Of a stretch of DNA of 64,000 nucleotides, positions 15,401 through 27,590 are shown in pieces. The notes under the pieces were generated by a model. The model was given only the letters and a program-made list of their open reading frames with translations, searched no databases and was not told the origin of the DNA. Origin of the DNA: Ciona savignyi (Eukaryota; Chordata; Ascidiacea; Phlebobranchia; Cionidae); the NCBI GenBank assembly GCA_000149265.1, contig CH003412.1:534575-598574 (forward strand), written 5' to 3'. Each line of letters starts with the position of its first letter. Positions within the stretch are counted from its first letter, which is position 1. Position numbers and translations under genes: made by a program.

Positions 15401-15997
15401 TGTGCTAGCCCCAGTATATCTTACACCAATGAAAATGTTAGGACCAAGCTTCCAGCCTATGACTCCACGGGACCAGGTATAGAGCAGACGATTGAAACCT
15501 TTGCTATGGTTGACATATTGCTGGCGAAAAGGGAACCAGAATCTGTAACTTCAATTCGGGTATATAGTCTCTTCGTTTAAGATCCTGTTTTAATACGTTA
15601 ATTTGCATTTGTTTTATACAAATCATTCTTTTTTTAAGTGAAAGATTTAAAAAAATATTATTTAAACTACAATAATTCTATAATGATTGTGCTTATATCA
15701 ACATGTTAACTACTTGAGAAGTCTAAACTTACTTCAGTAATGGGTTGAACAAAAACTGAAGTATGGATTAATTATTTATAAAATAACTTGTGTAATCAAA
15801 TAAATAGTTTTAGTAGAGAAACTAATTTTGTATTTTAAAGAATGCATGTGTTTTACCAAACCAATCGTTTTCCCAGTCTCTAAGTTTAGACCACACTATG
15901 TATACCCTATTTTAAATTGATTTTTAGAATTGACCGATTTAAATCTATGCAGGCAACACTGAAAAGATTAGATATGAAACAGCAAGAAGAAGGGTGA
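3556..15997 (+). CDS. DIS3L2: DIS3L2-like 3'-5' exoribonuclease
   Basis: This is a cytoplasmic RNase II/R-family enzyme; vertebrate DIS3L2 degrades 3'-oligouridylated RNAs such as pre-let-7. Twenty-three exons join in phase to 927 codons: 3556-3626, 3805-4012, 4392-4493, 4827-4973, 5199-5297, 6140-6236, 6943-7046, 7584-7747, 8083-8227, 8713-8821, 9181-9401, 9818-10015, 10809-10945, 11133-11238, 11665-11742, 12098-12184, 13162-13309, 13717-13856, 14204-14308, 14759-14824, 14890-14945, 15409-15559, 15953-15997. An N-terminal low-complexity basic stretch precedes two cold-shock-like regions, the RNB catalytic domain and a C-terminal S1-like region. The RNB motif [12 protein letters not shown] supplies Asp397, 403, 405 and 406; [25 protein letters not shown] and [14 protein letters not shown] are classic RNB segments. 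There is no PIN domain, which separates it from DIS3/RRP44. Vertebrate DIS3L2 is near 885 residues, so this looks complete. Two donors (after 4493 and 4973) are unusual GTTGG types. The start is the first ATG in frame. Confidence 0.93.
7320..7552 (-). repeat. SINE-2 copy in DIS3L2 intron 7
   Basis: A diverged reverse copy. It keeps the blocks for 'ggtaacc', the TTGTGTATGATTG segment and the 'aatgtc' and 'cacaa' segments in the order seen in other reverse copies. It ends about 30 bases before the exon 8 acceptor. Confidence 0.55.
9465..9491. repeat. TA dinucleotide microsatellite
   Basis: A near-perfect run of TA of about 26 bases in DIS3L2 intron 11. Shorter TA runs occur at about 6690-6715, 29978-30002, 32030-32055 and 61880-61892. 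Confidence 0.9.
10340..10612 (-). repeat. SINE-2 copy in DIS3L2 intron 12
   Basis: A reverse copy with recognisable 'ggattaccttacgcccacc', TTGTATAAGAATGAGA and 'tcacaaccgactagcc' segments matching other reverse copies such as 53108-53352. Confidence 0.65.
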
Positions 15998-17209
15998 AGT
16001 CAATATAACACGAAATCAATTATTTTCTTTTGACAGATTTATTACTAAATTAATAGCTTTTAACTTTAAATTCAGCGCTTTTCTTTTAAGTTGCACCAGC
16101 AGTTTCAGCAATGTTAACGTTTTAATGCATTTTCTCTCTTCAGTTTCTGCCAGACTGGTGCTTTAAATTACGTCTTACGCAAAATACAATGCTCTGTCAA
16201 AAACAACATTTGTTTCTTTATTCAATTGATAAGTTATATTGGTGATTAAATGTGTTTGTCCTGAAAAAAGTCTGTTTGGACATTCAAAGAAAAATGTTTA
16301 ACCTATGAAGTCTTCTTACTTAGAAATTATGCTAGAATTCAGTTGGTCAGTTACTTATATTTGTATTTGTGTCAAAGAGTAATATGGATAAATTTACCGT
16401 TTAAAATCTGATATTACTTTTTATATTAATTTGTTTGTTTCAGCGCCAATACGGCTTTTTTTCTTAACATGTGCATATGAGTGTCGCGAGTGAGGTTTAA
16501 ATGTGGTTTCCAGTGATTTTTAACTTAGAAGATATAAGGACCATGTCAGTACAATAATGACTAACTTAATGCTACCGGATATTAAATTTGGTTGAAGGAT
16601 TAAGTTTGGCCACTGTAATGACATTAATGTTATTGACATAAAAAATGCCTCATGTTTATTATTGTAGTTTTCGTTAGAAGTTATGAAAATAGGAACCACT
16701 GATTGATGATTCTCGATGAACTTTACGTATTTCCCCTGACGTCACTGCTAGTCATGTGACCGAAACAATGTTGTCAAATGCGAAGGTTGTGTCCTGTCAT
16801 TACGTTGGTTAAATTTGTTACTTTTTATAAACATTTCTGTTAGCTCGTATTATTCTAAACATAGTTTGTAGAATCAAAACCGGTCGCCAGCAAGTCATTT
16901 GTGTCATTGTGCAAGGCGCTTAGCGTACATTAACTGGACCGGTAACTCTTCCGCAATTTTACTAATATTCCACCTATCGTACTTGTAATAGGGCCTATAT
17001 GTGCTAGTAAGACTACTGCATTTTTTGCTGTGATTAAAAAAACATGGGCCATTGTATTTAAAACTGCACTGTAAAAACGATTTTTTTGCGCACCAGCCAT
17101 GAGCTATAGTGGGTTGTTTGTGTCTATTGTCAAAGATAAGTCCCATTAATTCTATATCTTGCATTATAAGATACTTTTCCAAGACTTAAGATAAATTTGA
17201 TATTTAAAA
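15998..17209. other. Intergenic region between DIS3L2 and the PPxY gene
   Basis: It holds the DIS3L2 3' UTR and the promoter region of the next gene. No further exon is recognisable. A CRE/E-box-like cluster lies at 16737-16760. Confidence 0.55.
16737..16760. promoter_or_regulatory. CRE plus GTCATGTGAC promoter-proximal cluster
   Basis: A perfect TGACGTCA palindrome (16737-16744) is followed 6 bases later by GTCATGTGAC (16751-16760), an E-box/M-box-like site. Both lie about 450 bases upstream of the ATG at 17210. Such sites bind CREB/ATF and bHLH-type factors in animals. Their use here is inferred from position only. Confidence 0.4.
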
Positions 17210-20200
17210 ATGGCTTCACCTGCGCTGCGTGATAGTAGTATCCAGATGGGATTAACCTTGGAGGCGGATTTCTTGCAAGATATCCCGGATGTATTTCAGC
17301 CAGTGGATGGAAAGCTACATCATGATCGAAGAAAAGTCAACGTTTTTACATCAAACAGCAACTGTTACTTTGTTGATCACTATAACAAGTTAGAACATTC
17401 TGTATATTCACAGTAGAAAATCTAGTATGACCCTTAACTAACTCTAATAGGATAATCCTTTCAATCTAAATGCTAATAACACTACTACACTCTTATAGTA
17501 CTGTGATTTTTTCTTTTTAAAAGAAATTAACAGCCTCCTCTGTTAAAAATAAAACTACATTTTTAAGGATTATTTTAACTTACCAATACCTATCACTACA
17601 CGGATAAAATGTGTACAAGTCTGGTGGTTTAGTGTGTCGCCGATTGTGTCCTTGGGCAAGGCACTTAATGGACATTGCCTGAACCCAGCAGATTAATGGT
17701 TTATAATAAATTAAAGGAACATGTGAATTATACACAACACACTGTAATAGTTATGGTAACCCTACAGTGGGCGCGAGGTAATCTGACGATTGCTCGTGTG
17801 TTAACCCCCTTGGTTTTTACCATTAACAGGGATAAACATGAATATCCAATCCTATCCGAAAGTTAACCGAAGAAGGTAAAATACAACTTTTTTGTAATGT
17901 TTAGTATGGCACTGATAAACCTGATTAGAATCCAGAGTAATCATATAAATTGGACTTAATTTAGAACATCAGGCATGATGTATGTACATGTAACTATTAA
18001 CTTTTTGTACACAAATGGTGAAATGTAATTGTAAAATAATTAAACTTTTTTTGGTTACCAGTCCTAACCTAAATATGGGTTTATTCTGTTCCCGATATGA
18101 CTTTAAGTTCAAATAAACATTTTTTTAATGAATTTTTAAAAACAAAATTTTTAAACACAAAATCAGATAAACATTTTCAATTGTCAAATTTTTCAATTGC
18201 TTTAAATTCTCATGTTCACAATCCATCAATTTTCAGTGAGGTTAAGGTGAACAGTCTCGAAGAATTTGCACTGATCAAGCAAAGACTTCTTACTCTGCCA
18301 ATTTACATGAGAGTTGAACTTAGACGACACCGTAAATCTGGCAACACAACTCACATTAACTATGGTGAGTTGTAAAAATTTTGGTAAATTCTTCCTTAAG
18401 TGTTTGTTTTCAGTTACAATTATTAGGTTAATATCACAATTTTGTATTTCACATTTGTCCACAGTTTCATTTAAAATACTTTGTTGCACAAGAAAAGTTT
18501 CGAAAACTTATTTGTTTTCTCCATTTTTATTCATATCAAGTTGATACACAGAACAGCTGGAAACTTAAGTCTAATATAAATGATAGAGAATCTGAATATA
18601 AACAAAAATTATGCGCAGCCCCGTACCCATCTTGAACTATTTCCGAGAAATGCTCAGAAATTCATATTGACTAAAACTAGTGACCAGTCTCATTTGCGCT
18701 CCGTATAAAAGGAAAGAAAATCACCAATAGAGTTGAATCTTTTAAATATGGATTGGATAAACAATGGCGAAATTTAGGTTTATTTTACCAGAAACTTTTT
18801 GTACAGACTTAACTCTTTCCCTCCCAACTCGCCATATATGGCGAGTTGGTGGGAAAACATGGTATCCCGCCTGTACATAAATGGTTGCAAATCTAAAAAA
18901 CGATTTCTCCGCAATTCGTAATGGTAGAGACCTCAGCTATGGCTCATTCGATCAAGGAAACCCTATATTTTATTCTCTGTGATTATTGTGGAGAAATATT
19001 AAAAATGCGAGGAGTGATAGCCTTTCTTTTTCAAGGCTTCGCCTCTTATTTCTATCGATTTTACACGAATTTACACGTGACTAACTCAGCCAATAGGAGT
19101 CGTGTTAACTTGCAGAGAAGCTCTTTTTGTCAAGCAAGTCTTTCTTTACATTCTCTGTGAATTTCGTGCCGTTGAGATAAAAAGGAGAGCGTTGGTGACG
19201 TTTTCGCAGCAGGCGGTTATGCTTCGTGTTCACCAAAGCATGAATCCAGCTGGGCCTGCTGAGCGCACGATAAAGAAAAAGGCGGCGAGACCAGCTAGTT
19301 CGGTGTGCCATGCTTTGAAGAATATTGGATGTATTTGCGTTTGTTTGGTTTTGTATGCCCTTTTTACACTTCCTTCACTGTTCTTTTTTATACTTTTTAC
19401 TATTTTAGTTCTACAAAACTAAAAACTTCAATGCGTTTTGGTTCAATTTTTCATAATATAGTTAGAATAAAGGGAAATTTCAATTAGGAATAGTAAAAAA
19501 ACTACTGAAGATACAAATACAGTTCGAATTTTCCTGAGTACAAAAACTATTAGACAATCTACATTCCAAGTTTCATATCATTTGGGCATACCAATAATTA
19601 GTGAGTATTTCGTTTGTCAGTGCACCTCAAAATTTTCAAAGTCGAGCAGAATTTTCTTTACATAAAAAGTGGTGTTCACTAAAGTTTACATAATATATTC
19701 TTTATTGGAGGTAGATTCTAGGTGTGCGGTTTGTTTAAAAGAGGGATAAATTATCTTTCCAACCATACTAAATATTAAATCATAGCATAAATTTGTGAAA
19801 AACTGTGCTAATTTGAAAATGACCAAAAATTGTAAAAAACACTGCGGGACAGCATGTTTAAATTAATGCATTTGGCCGGGAGTGAAAGAGTTAAGAATAT
19901 AAGCACGACAGCCGTTTTTTTAATTTTCATCGCCAATTTGCATTATTGTAGAATCCATAAAACTGAATCATTTTAACTGATTTGTTATCTTCCAGGAACT
20001 TTCATTGTGATGGTGAACACGAAACATCCAAGCATTCAGAGTCAAATGAGAGAATATCTCGATCAAGCAGAACTCCATATGAAGGACCAAGAACGATTTG
20101 CTCTGGAGGTTTAACTGTGCTGTATATTTTTTTAAGAAATCCTGTACATTGTAAACAAATCATAGTCAATCATTCACTTCAATTTAACTAAAAAAACATC

Positions 20201-22787
20201 CACTTGTTTTGCTAGTTTAGTTTGAACTTAACAAAGTGAAAGCATCAACAACATAAATAATCAATTCAGTAATTTATCCAATTTTACAAAATGAAAGTAA
20301 AATACAAAATTATATTTGAACCATTGGGGAGAAAAATGTTTGTTTTATAAAATATTTAACATTTTGCTATTCTTGTAATTATAGAGAGCTTGTTGCTTTG
20401 CTGTATTATTATTATTTCTCTTTCTTATAAACTGTTAAATTATTTAGGCTACAGCTACAGGTAGTGTTATGTCATATTTTTAATTTTAATAACAATAGTT
20501 TTGTTATACAAACAAACAGCCTAATAAATCAAGTCACTCAGCCTTTTTAATGACAAAGTGTTTTGTTACTTACATAAGCAACTTCAGCGTCTGCAACTGT
20601 TAACCAATAAAATTGAATTATTCTAGGTTAACACACTTGGTAAATTTAGCATTTTTTTGTTTTTCGATTCAAAATGAGGTTGGTGTAGTTAAATTAAGGT
20701 TTTTGGTTTAATTACATTAAAACATTTGTTTTTACCGCCAGTTAACTGCAACGTGACTATTTTTGATTATTTTACTGAATAGGCCTAGCTATTAAAAACT
20801 TTGATTATAAAGACATTTTTTTCCATATTTTTACATGTAAGTGTTGACGTAACACTGCTACGGCCTTCTATCTTGTTCCAGCACGGGCTGTACACTAACA
20901 ATGATTCCATTTTCTAGTTTGACTTCGGTCCCGTACTTCGTTCATGGTACAAACAGCGTCATGACAACTCTCGTGGAAGTTACATCGCTAAAAACAGCTG
21001 TTTCTGCATCACTAACTTCCGAGCAAAATCCAAAATCTTTGTTAATCCGGTGATGTGGGTTCTCTGCCTCCCTGTGTGTCTACTAACAGCCCCAGCCTAC
21101 TGTGTAAGTATCAACCAACGTTGTTTCTTGTTCTTTCTTTACTCTTGCGTGCATTGCCGAGAAAAAGTATGCATGTAGCAACATCATTCAGTCTGCATTG
21201 TTTCAAGGTAAAATCCCTCAATATTGTACTTAAAAATTAAAAACAAGAAAACTAAAATAGATTTTGCATAAGTATCTCAGTTACATAACCACCATCTTTT
21301 TACACCACTGTTAGTGTAGTATGTAAGTGCAGTTTGCAATAAGTGGATATATTTATGTTTAATAATTTACATATTTAGAACAAATGTATGTATAAATATG
21401 ATGTTTTTTTGTTAAAAACTTTTTTTTAAACAAGTTTTTCAACGATTGTATTATATTAAACATCGCAATTTTAAATTTTAAAATACATTATGTAAATTTC
21501 CACGTTCCTGCTTATCTTACTTTATGCCTTAGCCCTTAATACATCTTTTTTACAACTTAATGGTATTATCAAATATATAACATATAGGATTTTATTGCCA
21601 TATGCCAACCCATAATATTTACATTATAGGCTCTGATAATACTTACATAATAAGCTTAGTATATTATACCGCCCACAATAACAATATAATAGACCACTTA
21701 AAACTCGCTATAAAAGTTCAAACTCATTTAGGCATACAGACATGCGCTATCAGAAGATTTCACTTGTAAAATGAAGTCTGCAGTGCGCTATGTTGACGGT
21801 TCAACGCCTGCTCAAAGACAAGCTATGCGGTAATATATTATTGGCATGTTATACCAATATATATAATGTTTAGAGAAATACATAATCATTTTAATATAGC
21901 ATGAAATATTTTCCGCCTTTAGAAAACATTGTGCTAGTTACTTAATAAATAAGCTTTTTAATTAAATTATACAGGTTTTGTAGACCCACACAATTAAAAA
22001 ATTAATATTTTCAGTGTCCGACGTGTGTTTTTTTAATCTAGTAGTTCCATTTTTATGTTTGAGGGCAAAAAAACAAGCATATTGTATAAAATGTTTCACT
22101 TATCCCGGTGTTTTCCACAGGAACATGATACAGAATGTTTATGCACAAGGTGTACAACATGGACAGATGGCTGGTAAGTGAAATTTCAGATTCTGGAACA
22201 ATTAGGCCTAATTTTACTAAAGCTAATTAGCATTCGGTACCTTAAAATAACTTATTTAAACTTTCTTATGGTTTTTATCTATTGGTCACTAGCAGGTATG
22301 TTATGTCCCTTATCGAACATTGCATAGAGCCCATGGATTTTGGGTTCAAAAACTGAAATAATGTCTTGGTATATACAAAACTCTGCAATGGCTCTGGTAA
22401 ACCATCAGTGGGCAAGAGGTATTCTATCCTGTGTGTAACGTCAGGTTCATCCAGGGGAATGTAAACACGAAAGAGTTGTCTCGTAGACAATTGTTAGATT
22501 ACCTCACGCCTAATGTCCAGTCATCAAAAGAAAGGCTTTGTTTTATACACTTATGATGACCACACATTACCATCTTCTCATGGGTAGCCACACATTACCA
22601 TCTTCTCATGGGTAACTTACATATTACTATCTAGCCATGGGTAACCACATATTACTATCTAGCTGCGCAGCAAACCCAAAACCCACCAAGTTATGCCGAA
22701 GTAGCCCCACCTCCGTATTTCAATGCCAGTGCCCCACCTGCCAGGCCCAACAAACTCACAGATGATGATACTTTATTGCAAATCTAA
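17210..22787 (+). CDS. Unrecognised membrane protein with PPxY motifs, 275 aa
   Basis: Seven exons join in phase: 17210-17388, 18237-18364, 19996-20108, 20918-21103, 21732-21829, 22121-22173, 22663-22787. I do not recognise the family. The protein starts MASPALRDSS with no signal peptide. A soluble N-terminal part of about 170 residues precedes one hydrophobic stretch in exon 4 (FVNPVMWVLCLPVCLLTAPA), bracketed by cysteines (CFC before, C after) and basic residues. The C-terminal tail is rich in proline, tyrosine and glutamine and holds PPSY and PPPY; PPxY is the ligand for WW domains of Nedd4-type ubiquitin ligases and related proteins. A membrane-anchored adaptor or trafficking protein is plausible but inferred. 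The exon 1 donor (AA|GTTAGA) is the least certain boundary, chosen because it gives the phase exon 2 needs. Confidence 0.75.
17617..17868 (+). repeat. SINE-2 copy in intron 1 of the PPxY gene
   Basis: A forward copy with 'ccttgggcaaggcactta', 'gaacccagcagattaatgg', 'ggcgcgaggtaatctgacg' and a terminal AATATCCAATCCTATCC tail. The tRNA-like 5' part is partly deleted. Confidence 0.8.
18809..19894. mobile_element. piggyBac-like non-autonomous transposon with TTAA ends
   Basis: The element starts at TTAA (18809-18812) and ends at TTAA (19891-19894). The terminal sequence TTAACTCTTTCCCTCCC is mirrored at the right end (reverse complement TTAACTCTTTCACTCCC), one mismatch in 17. Subterminal blocks CATGGTATCCCGCCTGT (left) and CATGCTGTCCCGCAGTG (right, reverse complement) also pair. 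TTAA targets with CTTTxxCTxCC-type ends are typical of piggyBac-like elements. The internal open frames (up to about 106 codons) do not resemble a transposase, so it is probably a non-autonomous derivative. It lies in intron 2 of the PPxY gene. Confidence 0.75.
22560..22662 (+). repeat. 28-29 bp tandem repeat containing a splice acceptor
   Basis: Nearly four copies: 22560-22587, 22588-22615, 22616-22644 and 22645-22662. The unit begins CCACACATTACCATCT and ends CATGGGTAA. The last copies read TATTACTATCTAG, and the exon 7 acceptor of the PPxY gene is the AG at 22661-22662, so the repeat itself forms the acceptor. An identical AG in the previous copy (22632-22633) is a competing site. Confidence 0.85.
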
Positions 22788-22936
22788 TTTAAATCATCCA
22801 GTTTTGTTTCCCAAATCACATTCTCAAATAATTTTTAATTTCTTGGTAATTATGTCGGTATAAAAAAACTGTTCAACATTTCATATAACTGGATTGATAT
22901 ATTTTGTGTATTTAAAACTATAAAAAACAATTAAGA

Positions 22937-22942
22937 AATAAA
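22937..22942 (+). terminator. Poly(A) signal of the PPxY gene (candidate)
   Basis: AATAAA lies 150 bases after the TAA stop at 22785-22787. A second AATAAA near 23753 could serve a longer 3' UTR. Confidence 0.5.
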
Positions 22943-24916
22943 ACAGCAGTTAAAACACCGAAACAATGCCTGTTGGTGAAATCCAAAAAAATTTTAAAAC
23001 ACCAGTTATTTTTCCTGTCTTTAATATAATCATGTATAGCAGCTGGTCTTTTTTGTAGCAATATCTAATTGTTTATTCTCTCTGGGTTGTGAAACTTGGG
23101 TTCTGGCAAAATATCGTTAAGGTTTTCATTTAATTTTTTTCTTTTGTTTATTTAAAAAAATATGTTTAAACAAACGGACATTTTTTTAAATTTAATTCTT
23201 TTTTATGATCACTTTTGCTATTAAGCTCAAATTAAAAATAATTGTTCTTAAGTGCCATACTTAAACACAGTATTGTAAATACTGTATTTGCAATCTTTTT
23301 TTTATATTTAAACCATTTTGTTTATGATTTCGATTTGGTGAATTTTTTACTTATAGTGTTCCTAGTGTTTTGGTCTCCCAACCAATCACAATAATTGTTT
23401 GTAATTGATTATTACAAAGATAATTGGCGTATTGTGCTTCGCGCCTTAAATGGCATATTCTGTAATATTGTAACGGCACTTTAATGATCATTTACCACCA
23501 CTTTTCAAAACGTTGTTGTTATGTTTATAATTTCATACCACTAAATGCATTATATTTGTTATGTACATTTTCGCATTTCCACCTTCTGTTGTATACATTT
23601 TCGTTTAATAATTCTACCTAACACTTGAAATACAGCTTTTACAAAACTCATTTGCTTAAAAACAACGAACACCCACCTGTCTTGAACCCACTTTACTTTA
23701 TTAAAAGTATTCTTTGCCATTAAGAACCGTATTTATGACATTGGGTTAAATCCAATAAAGACATTGGTATTTTACATGTACTTTCCATTGCCGAATTGCC
23801 CTGTATATAACTCTATTCCATCAAATCTATTAAAAACTTCTGCACTAATATTGCGAGTTTTGTTGCATAATTTGCAGTTTAAGAGTAGATTAATTGTATT
23901 TTTCTTAAAAACAATATTTTAAAGAACATACCTTTGGGATTTATTAGGGAAGAAACGGCAAAACGACAGTCGTTATAAGAGGCCGAGAGACGTTAACTAG
24001 TTATTCTCCCAATCTCTTCAATGCAAAGTGACCCCACAAAAAGGGCTGTCGCTCAAAATCCTGCAACAGAAAGTCTTCGATTTTTTAATTTAAAATTGAA
24101 GCTTTATTGAACCGTCAACCTAAACCCAAAACACAAATTTAGAGCTGGTACTCCTCCATACATCGGAAACTTCTTCCCAACAAAACAGCGAGGAGATTCA
24201 CATTCAACACCTTTATTTAAAAAAAACACAGCTATTTACAGCTAAACGAAAGCACCGGCGCGTAGCCTATAGCACATGCTACTTCCAACCGTCCACACAT
24301 TGGGGAATTACTATCATTGTTCCTCTGCAGAACACTCCTTTATATACCATTACTAAGAGAGGGCCATATATTATTTCCTATTAATTGGTATATTAATTGT
24401 CTATTAATTGGTTATACCCCATCTATAGCGCCGCTTGAAAAAGCCATTAAAAAATCATATTAAAATCAAGTAGTAAATTAATAAATTACTTTGGGAGTTT
24501 GTTTGTTTTTGTACGAAAAGAATATGCATTGTTATCTGCAAAAAATGCAAATGGTCGGTTCCAAACCAGCCTTGCCGAGACGTGTGTACTTAAGGGGCAC
24601 CTCACGAAATCACTGCAACAAAGCAGTTTAAGCGGCCCTGGATCATCTCAATTATACTTAATATACTGCATTACTTCATGTAACCCGCCGAAGGGCAAAA
24701 GGTTAGTCTGACGAATATATTTTGAACACAGTAGAGTATCGGTACCTTCGACAACCTGATTTCGGGTGCAGGTAATTTTGCGTTTATCCGTGTTATTAAG
24801 AAAACATTCTTATAACAGGACAACGATTTCCTATGCAATATTTAAATAAACATTTATCCGACAACCCAGGTAAAAGCATGTTGTGTTCCAATTTTTTTTT
24901 TCTTTTTATCGGTTTT

Positions 24917-25017
24917 AGTTTCGATCCCATAATGAGCTCGTCCCCAAGACCGTTTTTTGTAAGTAATTTGGTATATGTATCGGTCACGTTAACCATTCGG
25001 CCACAAGACCGTACATG
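24917..25017 (-). repeat. SINE-1 copy, reverse
   Basis: Reverse complement of the tRNA-like family: box A appears as GTTAACCATTCGGCCAC near the right end and the 'gacgagc' block at the left. Confidence 0.7.
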
Positions 25018-27029
25018 TGGTGTTCCAATTCCAACAATTATTTAACGTTTCACTCTACTGGCGTCTAGCGGAATATCGTAATGATGGTTGAATCCGCTGA
25101 ATGGCATCTTTTTGTTTTTTTATCAACCCATTGTTTGTTTTGTTGCCATGAGAATTTGGCAGACACCACGTATTGTTTAAACTCCTCGCTACTACCTTGT
25201 AGTACGCTTGTTTTAGTTCATTCATCTCGCTTAAGTCTGGCATACTTCTAACAGTTCCGTTACCTATATACCCTTGTAAGGTTTACCGGACACGTTATTT
25301 TTCGTTATACCCGGTGTATTCACTGACCTATTTTAACCACTGTCGTTTTTATCATGTCTTGTTAACTTAAAATAATAATGAAATTGTTCTGTAATGCAAT
25401 GAAGGAGCAAAACAAATAAACGGCAAACCGTCCAGTCGTTAAAACACGTCATTAAGAAACAAAAATATAAATAAGCAAATTTTAATTTTTATAGATTGAG
25501 TTACTTTCATCCAGTCCGCTACACTATTCAACGACAAAGAATACTCAAAAATGGCCAAACTACACTATACATTTTGGTATAAAAAAGGAAACTAAACTCT
25601 TACCCACAACACGCTATTTTGATATTTGTTATTTCATTTAAAAATTGATTTTTTTTTCTTAATTTAAGTTTAACGGCGACAGCTTTGCTTTCCCCCGTTA
25701 TAACGTGTATGTATTTACTGAAATGTTTGAACTACACTATAGTGATATTTCTTTAATGTAAAGGAGCAAAAAAATAAACTAAGCTAAACACTAAACAATG
25801 TTATGTTCACAGTTCCAAGAAGTTGCATACACTATGTTAAGGGCATTCCTATAACAAGCTTTTGGTATTTCAGTGCCCTCGAACATCTGGACCATACAAC
25901 AAAGCAAGACGATTCGGAAAAGCCCCCTTTCCTTAGTGTATACATTTTCAACAATACAATTGGAGTGCAAACTGGCCGTTAAGGGATTACAGGATTTAGT
26001 TTCAAATCTAAATACTGACTTATCGACATCGTATTTAGTGCTCTGGAATTTAACTTTTATAGTAAGAACTAAAAGAATCATTTTTATCTCTAAAATTAAC
26101 CTATTTTCTTGGATATTTTTATATTTTATCATATTTAAAAATTGGGAAAACGTTCAGTTAAAAGGGTTTTTAAATTTAAAACTTTTGAGTCTTATGATTT
26201 ATTGTAAAAAATTACACTAAAATCAACAATTTCGCCTTTACTCATTTTTTGTGTTTCCGTTGCAAATAAATCCGAATGTTCTTTCTTGATTTTCCCTCCT
26301 TTCAAATCCCACTATTGCAATAAGTTTGTAGGTTAAACACATTTTTTCATTGCAGTGGAAACTGTTTGCGAAAAAATCATTTTGTTTGATGACCGCAGTT
26401 GTGACTGGAAACCGTGAAATGCACTGGTACTCATGGCTGGGTTGCCGTAAACGATGTTTGAAATACACTGACCCAAATACATTGTTTGAATGTGTTTTGA
26501 GCGACAGTCTAGACATATGCACTGCTTTATAATGCCAGTCAGTATAGTACATATAGAACTGGCTTCTCAAAATAGAGATTTATTCTTTGTGGTATAGAAT
26601 AGCTGCCATTATTGGTTTGTTTGGTTAAGAAACTCTCTCTCTTTCATACTTTATACCATTGCGCACTTTTTTGGTAAATCGCTTATAACCAATATTTACT
26701 ATGTCATGAATACACGCCCCAGCCAAACAGATGGACAAACCATAAATTGCCATAGAATTGAAAACAGTAATTTTTGTGTTTTCAAGTAAAACTTATATGA
26801 AGTACGGAGACATTGATCCTACATGAAATCCGAAACCAAACCACGTACGTGTATTGTTTCAATGAATTCGCCATAGCTACGAAGTGTCAACATATGTTTA
26901 ATATCAGCGTTATCAAGAAGTCAAACAAACATTTAAGACCTGCCACACGGAATGTATACCAGCTAACACGAAAGTTTCGCAAATATTTAATCTGAACAAG
27001 AAGTAAGCTGTAATATGGACACAGCTTTT

Positions 27030-27590
27030 CTAGAAGTTTTACTGCCTTTACGATAATGTTAATTCGATTAATCTTGCGTTATGGCATCGGGACAATGGCC
27101 TTCCGGGTAAAAACGTTCGTAAATTTGAATCGGAAATGTTCCGGTGCTCTGTTACTATGTATTGCTGGAACACGCTACCGGCGCATTCTGTCGTAGATCC
27201 ATTGCAGATTGAATTCCCGGGATTTCCTGATTGGACACGCCAAGTCATATAACACCCATCGGCGTGCCTTGAAAAGAAAGCCTCTCTGTTTATCCACATA
27301 GCCGCCCCCATTATTATTCGTTGTCCACGTCATTGGATATCCCCTTCTCGGGTGGCACGTCACCATGGGCGACAGAGACGGGGCTGTGTGGAATTCAAAA
27401 GAAGTGGCGTCGTCGGAGAAAGACAAATATTTAACGCTCCTGCTCTTAAACGCTGGACATTGATCAAGGAACCGGCCTCAGCGAGCTCGTGGTTGCTGTG
27501 GATACCCAGAACGCCCACCTCTCTCTCTCTCTGCATATCGGATTCCAACTTCGTTAACATGCTGTTAACTTTACGATGGTGATAAAACGG
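27030..27590. other. GC-richer island, unassigned
   Basis: This 560-base segment is clearly richer in G+C and CpG than its surroundings and holds several overlapping open frames on both strands (minus 27048-27311, 27175-27426 and 27360-27560; plus 27352-27582), plus a CT run near 27522. None resembles a protein I know, and no frame is convincingly joined by splice sites. It could be a promoter island, a decayed coding exon set or a foreign fragment. Confidence 0.35.

Noticed and set aside
19102-19422. 106-codon frame inside the piggyBac-like element
   Set aside because: No resemblance to a transposase and no catalytic Asp pattern. Kept as non-coding interior of the element.
25791-26220. Overlapping open frames of about 115 codons on both strands
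   Set aside because: They are mutually antisense, rich in residues encoded by AT-rich codons, and show no motif or splice support. Chance frames are the simpler explanation.
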